DNA of 11,346 nucleotides from an uncultured Ruminococcus sp. (lineage in GTDB: Bacteria > Bacillota > Clostridia > Oscillospirales > Ruminococcaceae): assembly GCA_937942105.1 (NCBI GenBank), contig CALDFS010000058.1:1-11346 (forward strand), read 5' to 3'. The notes below the pieces were generated by a model. That model worked only from the letters and a program-made list of their open reading frames with translations. It had not been told where the DNA came from and made no database searches. Shown here one piece after another: positions 6,953 through 11,346 of the stretch (positions are counted from its first letter, which is position 1; every line of letters begins with the position of its first letter). Both the position numbers and the translations under genes were made by a program.

Positions 6953-6990
6953 AATTGCGAAATCATTTTCGGAGGTTATTATTTTATGGA
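6943..6990 (+). promoter_or_regulatory. 13-bp perfect dyad covering the dacF start codon
   Basis: TCCATAAAATAAT (6943-6955) is the exact reverse complement of ATTATTTTATGGA (6978-6990). The dacF ATG (6986-6988) lies in the right arm, and the ribosome site GGAGG (6971-6975) lies in the 22-base loop, which itself holds a 5-bp stem (CGAAA 6958-6962 with TTTCG 6967-6971). In a transcript reading through from ytfJ this could hide the start codon. A protein operator is the alternative. Confidence 0.5.
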
Positions 6991-8044
6991 TAATATAAAA
7001 AGATACGTTGCATGCCTGATATGCCTGCTGGCGGTTGCTTCCTGCCTTTGCATACAGTTAAGGGCGGCAGAGCCTGAGCCTACGGCGCGCGCGGCGATTC
7101 TTATTGACGCTTCAACCGGTCGGGTCATATATGAAAAGAACGCCGATGCACAGCTTCAGATGGCAAGCACAACAAAGATTATGACAACGCTTCTCACCAT
7201 CGAGGCTGGCAGCCTTGACGATTATTTTGAGGTCGATTCTGATGCAATAAGGGTTGAAGGCTCGTCAATGGGCTTATATGAGGGTGCAAGCGTTACAAGG
7301 CGAATGCTTTTATACGGCATGATGCTTCCCAGCGGTAATGACGCTGCAAACGCTTCTGCCGTAAGCGTTGCCGGTGACTGCGACAAATTCGTTGAAATGA
7401 TGAATGCGCGGGCGCAGGAAATGGGTCTTGCAAACACGCATTTTGTAACCCCTTCCGGTCTGGACGATTATACGAATGACCATTATTCCAGTGCCCATGA
7501 TATGGCTGTTCTTGCGGCAAGAGCTATGGAAAATCCCGTCTTTCGGGATGTCTGCTCCACCCGCTCTATCTGCCTTAAATACGGCGACGGTAAGGACTGC
7601 TGGCTTTCAAATTCAAACAGGCTTCTTGATTCCTGCGAAGGGGTTATAGGTGTTAAAACCGGGTTTACCGACAAGGCAGGAAGATGCCTTGTTTCCGCCT
7701 GCGAGAGGGAAGGTGTAACGCTTATCTGCGTCACCCTTAACGACCCCAACGACTGGTATGACCACAACAGGCTTTATGATTACGGCTTTTCACTTATTGC
7801 AAATAAGACATTAGAGGGAGTTTCGGTCAAGGTACCCTGTGTGGGCGGAATAGATGAGTTTCTGCCTGCCGGCAGTGAGGATGTAACCCTTCCGCTGTTT
7901 GAAGACGATTTGAAAAATGTAGAGCGCAGAATAACCATGCAAAGGTTCATATATCTCCCCGCCGAGAGCGGACAGGCAGTCGGAAAGGTCACATATTATC
8001 TCGACGGAAAGGTAATTGCTCAGAGAGATATAGTTTTGGATTAA
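6986..8044 (+). CDS. dacF: D-alanyl-D-alanine carboxypeptidase, DacF/PBP5 type (S11)
   Basis: Low-molecular-weight penicillin-binding protein that trims the terminal D-Ala of peptidoglycan stem peptides outside the membrane; DacF in Bacillus helps set spore cortex crosslinking. The 352 residues include an N-terminal export signal (Lys5, Arg6, hydrophobic 8-23), the SxxK active site Ser61-Thr-Thr-Lys64, SGN at 116-118, KTG at 224-226, and a C-terminal beta domain from about 275. VASC at 17-20 resembles a lipobox, so lipoprotein anchoring is possible; a plain signal peptide cleaved near Ala28-Ala36 is the alternative. No C-terminal amphipathic anchor is obvious. ATG 6986 has GGAGG ten bases upstream and sits in a dyad that may limit translation. 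It follows ytfJ by 67 bases, consistent with a spore or envelope role. Confidence 0.93.
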   Translation: MDNIKRYVACLICLLAVASCLCIQLRAAEPEPTARAAILIDASTGRVIYEKNADAQLQMASTTKIMTTLLTIEAGSLDDYFEVDSDAIRVEGSSMGLYEGASVTRRMLLYGMMLPSGNDAANASAVSVAGDCDKFVEMMNARAQEMGLANTHFVTPSGLDDYTNDHYSSAHDMAVLAARAMENPVFRDVCSTRSICLKYGDGKDCWLSNSNRLLDSCEGVIGVKTGFTDKAGRCLVSACEREGVTLICVTLNDPNDWYDHNRLYDYGFSLIANKTLEGVSVKVPCVGGIDEFLPAGSEDVTLPLFEDDLKNVERRITMQRFIYLPAESGQAVGKVTYYLDGKVIAQRDIVLD

Positions 8045-8074
8045 ACAAAAATTTGACATAAAGGATATTTTCAG

Positions 8075-8839
8075 ATGGAAGAAAGAATTCAGAAAATAAT
8101 AAGCGGTTCCGGTCTTACCTCCCGCCGCAAAGCGGAGGAACTTATAGAGCAGGGAAGAGTTAAGATAAACGGCAGACCCTGCAAGCTTGGAGATAAGGCG
8201 GATCCGCTTAAAGACATAGTAAGTGTAGACGGCGAGAACCTTGTAGTCGAGCGCAAAAAGGAATATACCTACCTTATGATGAACAAGCCGCGCGGCTATG
8301 TGACCACCGTAAGCGATGAGCTGGGCAGAAGGTGCGTTATGGACCTTCTTGATGGTGTTGACAAGCGCGTATATCCCATAGGAAGACTTGACCACAATTC
8401 GGAAGGTCTTCTGCTTTTCACTAATGACGGCGCTTTTGCTAACTCCATAATGCACCCAAGCTGCCATATAACCAAGACATATCGCGTCACTGTGCGCCCG
8501 GATATAACCGAGGAACAGCTTATCCAGCTTGAAAGCGGCGTTGTCATAGACGGTAAGCGCACACTTCCTGCGTCTGCACAGGTGCTTACTAAGGAAGAAG
8601 GCAGGGTGGTTCTGCAAATTACTATAAAAGAGGGCAGAAATCGCCAGATAAGAAAGATGTGCGAGGCTGTTGGCTTAGAGGTCGCAAGGCTAAAAAGGAC
8701 CTCTTTGGGACCTATAAAGCTTGGAATGTTAAAGCCGGGAACCTTCCGCGAGCTTACCCCTCAGGAGCTGACGGCTTTAAGAAATGCAATAAATAAGGGG
8801 ATGGCACAGAATGCTTCAGATTCTAAAGCAGGAAAATAA
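8075..8839 (+). CDS. rluB: 16S/23S rRNA pseudouridine synthase, RsuA/RluB family
   Basis: Converts a specific uridine of ribosomal RNA to pseudouridine in the cytoplasm; RluB acts on 23S rRNA helix 89, RsuA on 16S rRNA. The 254 residues comprise an S4 RNA-binding domain (about 2-48, LTSRRKAEELIEQGRVKING) and the catalytic domain with GRLDHNSEGLLLFTNDG, in which Asp106 is the nucleophile. The later KEGRNRQIRKMCEAVG segment is the second family signature. AAGGA lies nine bases before ATG 8075, 30 bases after the dacF stop. Family membership is sure; RluB over RsuA is a judgement from length and motif wording. Confidence 0.9.
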   Translation: MEERIQKIISGSGLTSRRKAEELIEQGRVKINGRPCKLGDKADPLKDIVSVDGENLVVERKKEYTYLMMNKPRGYVTTVSDELGRRCVMDLLDGVDKRVYPIGRLDHNSEGLLLFTNDGAFANSIMHPSCHITKTYRVTVRPDITEEQLIQLESGVVIDGKRTLPASAQVLTKEEGRVVLQITIKEGRNRQIRKMCEAVGLEVARLKRTSLGPIKLGMLKPGTFRELTPQELTALRNAINKGMAQNASDSKAGK

Positions 8840-9191
8840 GCAGGGCTATTCACAAAGGCTCTCCGAATTGGGTCTTGACCCTGAAAAAATCAGTATTTCG
8901 GAAGCGACTGACGGCGGAAATGTCACCGGCTTCGGCATATATGAGTTTTCGGGTGATTCAATTGTAATTCACTGTATAGAGCCGCAGAACGACTTTGTTT
9001 TATTCGATGGCATTGCAAGAAGTATTATGTTCTTAGCTGTGCTGAAAGGAATAGAAAAGGCAGAGTATCGCGGGGATACCCGCAAAAATGCTGCGCTTTT
9101 AAAATTCATATCCGATGAAAAGCCTTACCTTCAGCCGATATCCTCGATATTCAACGGCTGCGCGGGATGCAGGCACAACAAGAACAAGTGA
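8811..9191 (+). CDS. Small GNAT-like protein of unknown function with a C-terminal CxxCxH
   Basis: I do not recognise a named family. The 126-residue protein looks like a reduced GNAT acyltransferase fold: strands at about 38-56 (GNVTGFGIYEF, IVIHCIEP) and then DGIARSIMFLAVLKGIEKAEYR (66-87), which resembles the GNAT helix plus acyl-CoA loop. The usual C-terminal half of a GNAT is missing or short. It ends FNGCAGCRH (Cys117, Cys120, His122), a possible metal or redox site. ATG 8811 lies 29 bases inside the end of the pseudouridine synthase gene in another frame, with AAGGGG ending ten bases upstream. It ends 16 bases before pncB. Gene status is good: packed position, ribosome site and protein-like composition. 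Catalytic activity is unproven. Confidence 0.75.
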   Translation: MLQILKQENKQGYSQRLSELGLDPEKISISEATDGGNVTGFGIYEFSGDSIVIHCIEPQNDFVLFDGIARSIMFLAVLKGIEKAEYRGDTRKNAALLKFISDEKPYLQPISSIFNGCAGCRHNKNK

Positions 9192-9207
9192 AAGGCGGAA
9201 ATACAGA

Positions 9208-10659
9208 ATGAACGACGCAAATTACACGATGCTCTGCGATTTTTACGAGCTTACAATGGGCAACGGCTATTTTGAAAAGGGCTATAGGGACAAGATATGC
9301 TATTTTGATGTATTTTACCGTAATATTCCTGATAACGGTGGATTTGTTATAGCCTGCGGTCTTGAGCAGGTGATAGACTACATAAATAATCTTCATTTTT
9401 CTGATGAGGATATTTCCTATCTTCGCGCAAAAGGCATATTCTCGGAAGCTTTTCTTGATTATCTTGCGGAATTTAAGTTTGAAGGCGATATCTGGGCAGT
9501 TTCTGAGGGAACAATAGTTTTTCCAAACGTTCCGATAATGACTATCCGCGCTCCGGCGATTCAGGCTCAGCTTATAGAGACGTTTGTTCTGCTGACGATA
9601 AACCATCAATCGCTTATTGCAACTAAAACCTCGCGCATTGTGCGCGCAGCCAACGGCAGAGCTATTTCGGAATTCGGTTCACGCCGCGCTCACGGACCGG
9701 ACGCTGCGGTTCTTGGCGCACGCGCCGCATATATAGCGGGTGCCGCAGGAACAGCCTGTGCCCTTACCGACGAGCTTTACGGCGTGCCCGCAACCGGAAC
9801 AATGGCACATTCCTGGGTTCAAATGTTTGATTCGGAATATGAAGCCTTCAAGGCCTACTGTGAGGTTTACCCCGACAGTGCAACTCTGCTTGTTGATACC
9901 TATAACGTTTTGAAAAGCGGTGTGCCAAACGCTATAAAAGCATTTGACGAGGTGCTGAAGCCTCTTGGAAAGCGCCCCAAGGGAATAAGGCTGGATTCCG
10001 GCGATATAACCTATCTTTCCTGCAAGGCAAGGGAGATGCTTGATGAGGCCGGATATCCCGACTGCAAAATCGTCGCTTCAAACTCTCTTGACGAATATCT
10101 TATCCGCGATATGCTTATTCAGGGTGCTAAGGTGGATTTATACGGAGTCGGCGAAAGGCTTATCACCTCGAAGTCATCTGCTGTTCTGGATGGCGTTTAT
10201 AAGCTTGTAGCAGTTGAGGACGGTGACGGAAACATCACGCCCAAAATAAAGATTTCCGAGAATGTTCAGAAGATCACAAATCCGCACTTTAAAAAGGTTT
10301 ACCGCCTTTATGATAATTCCAACTTCAAGGCCGTGGCGGATTTGCTGTGCGTCTACGACGAGACGGTTGACAATACCAAGTCGATTGAAATATTCGACCC
10401 CAACTACACATGGAAGCGGCAGATTCTTGAAAACTATACCGCGCGTGAGCTTCTTGTCCCAATATTTGTAGGCGGTAAGCAGGTGTACGAGAAACCGAGT
10501 CTCGAGGAAATAAGGGCGCATTGCGAGCGCGAGCTTGAAACAATGTGGGATTCAGTTCTTAGATTTGAAAACCCACACGAGCATTATGTTGACCTTTCGC
10601 AAAAGCTTTGGAATATCAAGCAGGAGCTGTTGTCTTCTAATTCACATCACATAAAGTAA
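9208..10659 (+). CDS. pncB: Nicotinate phosphoribosyltransferase
   Basis: Joins nicotinate and PRPP to give nicotinate mononucleotide, with ATP hydrolysis, the first step of the Preiss-Handler NAD salvage route in the cytoplasm. The 483 residues are the normal length of the larger Firmicute type. It starts MNDANYTMLCDFYELTMG, typical of the family; FGSRRAHG (Arg159, Arg160, His162) forms the product-binding region; GTMAHSW contains His201, likely the residue phosphorylated in this family; and IRLDSGD plus ASNSLDEY complete the barrel. ATG 9208 was chosen over an in-frame ATG at 9115, because the extra 31 residues look like shadow sequence of the preceding gene and AAAGGCGG sits nine bases before 9208. 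The stop overlaps the next start as TAATG. Confidence 0.96.
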   Translation: MNDANYTMLCDFYELTMGNGYFEKGYRDKICYFDVFYRNIPDNGGFVIACGLEQVIDYINNLHFSDEDISYLRAKGIFSEAFLDYLAEFKFEGDIWAVSEGTIVFPNVPIMTIRAPAIQAQLIETFVLLTINHQSLIATKTSRIVRAANGRAISEFGSRRAHGPDAAVLGARAAYIAGAAGTACALTDELYGVPATGTMAHSWVQMFDSEYEAFKAYCEVYPDSATLLVDTYNVLKSGVPNAIKAFDEVLKPLGKRPKGIRLDSGDITYLSCKAREMLDEAGYPDCKIVASNSLDEYLIRDMLIQGAKVDLYGVGERLITSKSSAVLDGVYKLVAVEDGDGNITPKIKISENVQKITNPHFKKVYRLYDNSNFKAVADLLCVYDETVDNTKSIEIFDPNYTWKRQILENYTARELLVPIFVGGKQVYEKPSLEEIRAHCERELETMWDSVLRFENPHEHYVDLSQKLWNIKQELLSSNSHHIK

Positions 10660-11198
10660 TGAAAAAATCAAGCTTTAATATTGCATTCGGCGGCATGGTA
10701 TCAGCCGTTTGCGTTGTTCTGGAATTTTCTGTTGGATTCCTGCCGCTGTTTCTGTATATCTTTCCGATGATATGCGCACTTCTGCTGAACGTGCTTTTAG
10801 AGGAATGCGGAGTTAAAACCGCCTTGTGTGCATATATAGGAACCGCAGTAATATCCATGATATTGGCACCCGATAAGGAAGCTGCTTTGCTTTTTGCGGC
10901 TTTTTTCGGTTATTATCCCATAGTAAGAGCGTATATAATGAAGCTTAAAAGTAAGCTGCTGAGGGCTGTATTTAAGCTTGCGCTGTTTAACATTGCCATG
11001 ATATGCTCATACTTATTGTTGATAAAGCTTATAGGGCTTGAAGCACTCGGCTTTGAAGACGTCAAGTGGATGTGGGCGGCGCTTCTTGCTGGCGGAAATT
11101 TTGCGTTTTTGATGTTCGATATTATGCTCGACCGAATCCTGATAATTTATAATCTCAGATTAAGAGGAAAACTGTTTGGCAGCAGAAGAAAAAAGTAA
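10659..11198 (+). CDS. Small polytopic membrane protein, possibly an ECF transporter S component
   Basis: A 179-residue integral membrane protein with about six hydrophobic segments (roughly 8-24, 28-46, 53-70, 74-92, 102-125, 137-158) and a basic tail ending GSRRKK. Length, segment count and the N-terminal pattern FGGMVSAVCVVLEF resemble substrate-binding S components of ECF vitamin transporters, but I cannot place it in a named family. Its ATG overlaps the pncB stop by one base (TAATG), so the two are probably translated together; no separate strong ribosome site is visible. If it is an S component, niacin or a related pyridine would be the natural substrate given pncB. No EcfA or EcfT gene is in the window, which group II ECF systems allow. 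A structural membrane protein with no transport role is the alternative. Confidence 0.7.
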   Translation: MKKSSFNIAFGGMVSAVCVVLEFSVGFLPLFLYIFPMICALLLNVLLEECGVKTALCAYIGTAVISMILAPDKEAALLFAAFFGYYPIVRAYIMKLKSKLLRAVFKLALFNIAMICSYLLLIKLIGLEALGFEDVKWMWAALLAGGNFAFLMFDIMLDRILIIYNLRLRGKLFGSRRKK

Positions 11199-11346
11199 GT
11201 ATATGAAGAAATTTGAATCAAAATTCTTAACTCCAAAAAGAAAGAAAATAATACGCATAGTGTCACTGTGCGTGCTTGCAGCTGTTATGCTGCTCGTTAC
11301 AATTATCTGCATACCTCTTGTAAAAATGCTTTCAAGCGAAGAGGGC
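11176..11346 (+). CDS. Membrane-anchored protein, N-terminal part only (runs off window)
   Basis: The frame is open to the window end. I favour TTG 11176 as start because AAGAGG (11162-11167) lies about eight bases upstream; ATG 11203 is in frame but has no ribosome site. From the TTG, 57 residues are visible: a charged start (AAEEKSKY), a basic stretch (KKFESKFLTPKRKKIIR), one membrane segment (about 28-48) and then PLVKMLSSEEG. This layout is seen at the start of TVP38/TMEM64-type proteins among others, but too little is present to decide. It overlaps the preceding gene by 23 bases, so it continues the same operon. Confidence 0.55.
   Translation, partial: MAAEEKSKYMKKFESKFLTPKRKKIIRIVSLCVLAAVMLLVTIICIPLVKMLSSEEG

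Noticed and set aside
7811..8617. 268-codon open frame on the minus strand across the dacF-rluB junction
   Set aside because: It is antisense to two certain genes with catalytic motifs, shows no recognisable motif, and its composition looks like a frame shadow.
9115..9207. Extended N terminus of pncB from an upstream ATG
   Set aside because: The added 31 residues overlap the preceding gene in another frame and are Arg/Ser-rich, unlike known family starts; the ATG at 9208 has its own ribosome site.
9151..9609. 152-codon minus-strand frame over the start of pncB
   Set aside because: It is antisense to a conserved enzyme and has no motif of its own.
1..11346. CRISPR arrays, tRNA or rRNA genes, insertion sequences, phage or defence modules
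   Set aside because: No regularly spaced repeats, cloverleaf-like sequences, transposase or integrase motifs, or known defence domains were seen on either strand.

Overview
The window reads as ordinary chromosome of a low-to-mid GC, Gram-positive, endospore-lineage Firmicute, most likely a Clostridia/Oscillospiraceae-type gut commensal. The reasons are strong AGGAGG ribosome sites, ATGA-type gene overlaps, a YtfJ/GerW sporulation protein beside scpA-scpB, a zinc-ribbon (CxxC) L28 protein, and a vanG-type ligase set of the kind known from enterococci and gut clostridia. The organism is inferred; no rRNA is present to confirm it.

Region A (2-3206, + strand) is the distal part of a vanG-type glycopeptide-resistance operon: the last 107 codons of a D-Ala:D-Ser ligase, a VanXY D,D-dipeptidase/carboxypeptidase, and a VanT membrane serine racemase. 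VanT would make D-Ser, VanG would join it to D-Ala, and VanXY would remove the vancomycin-binding D-Ala-D-Ala ends. The genes are joined by 4-base ATGA overlaps. Any regulators lie to the left of the window. A hairpin at 3222-3253 lies between this operon and the convergent gene for ribosomal protein L28 (rpmB, - strand, 3287-3472), and probably ends transcription from both sides.

Region B (3473-3699) is an AT-rich divergent intergenic region. It holds a recognisable promoter for each direction, a duplicated 12-mer and an inverted repeat.

Region C (3700-11346, + strand) is a tightly packed run with no obvious terminator: an M50 site-2-protease-like membrane peptidase, scpA and scpB (condensin partners of SMC), a DUF2953-like membrane protein, ytfJ/gerW, a DacF/PBP5-like D,D-carboxypeptidase, an RsuA/RluB pseudouridine synthase, a small GNAT-like protein of unknown function, nicotinate phosphoribosyltransferase (NAD salvage), a small polytopic membrane protein that may be an ECF transporter S component, and the start of an unrecognised membrane-anchored protein. 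Most of this is housekeeping and cell-envelope or spore physiology in an order I recognise from clostridia.

I did not find a clearly new biological system. The items most worth a second look are the serine-racemase signature in VanT, a 13-bp perfect dyad that traps the dacF start codon, and the membrane protein translationally coupled to the NAD-salvage gene.
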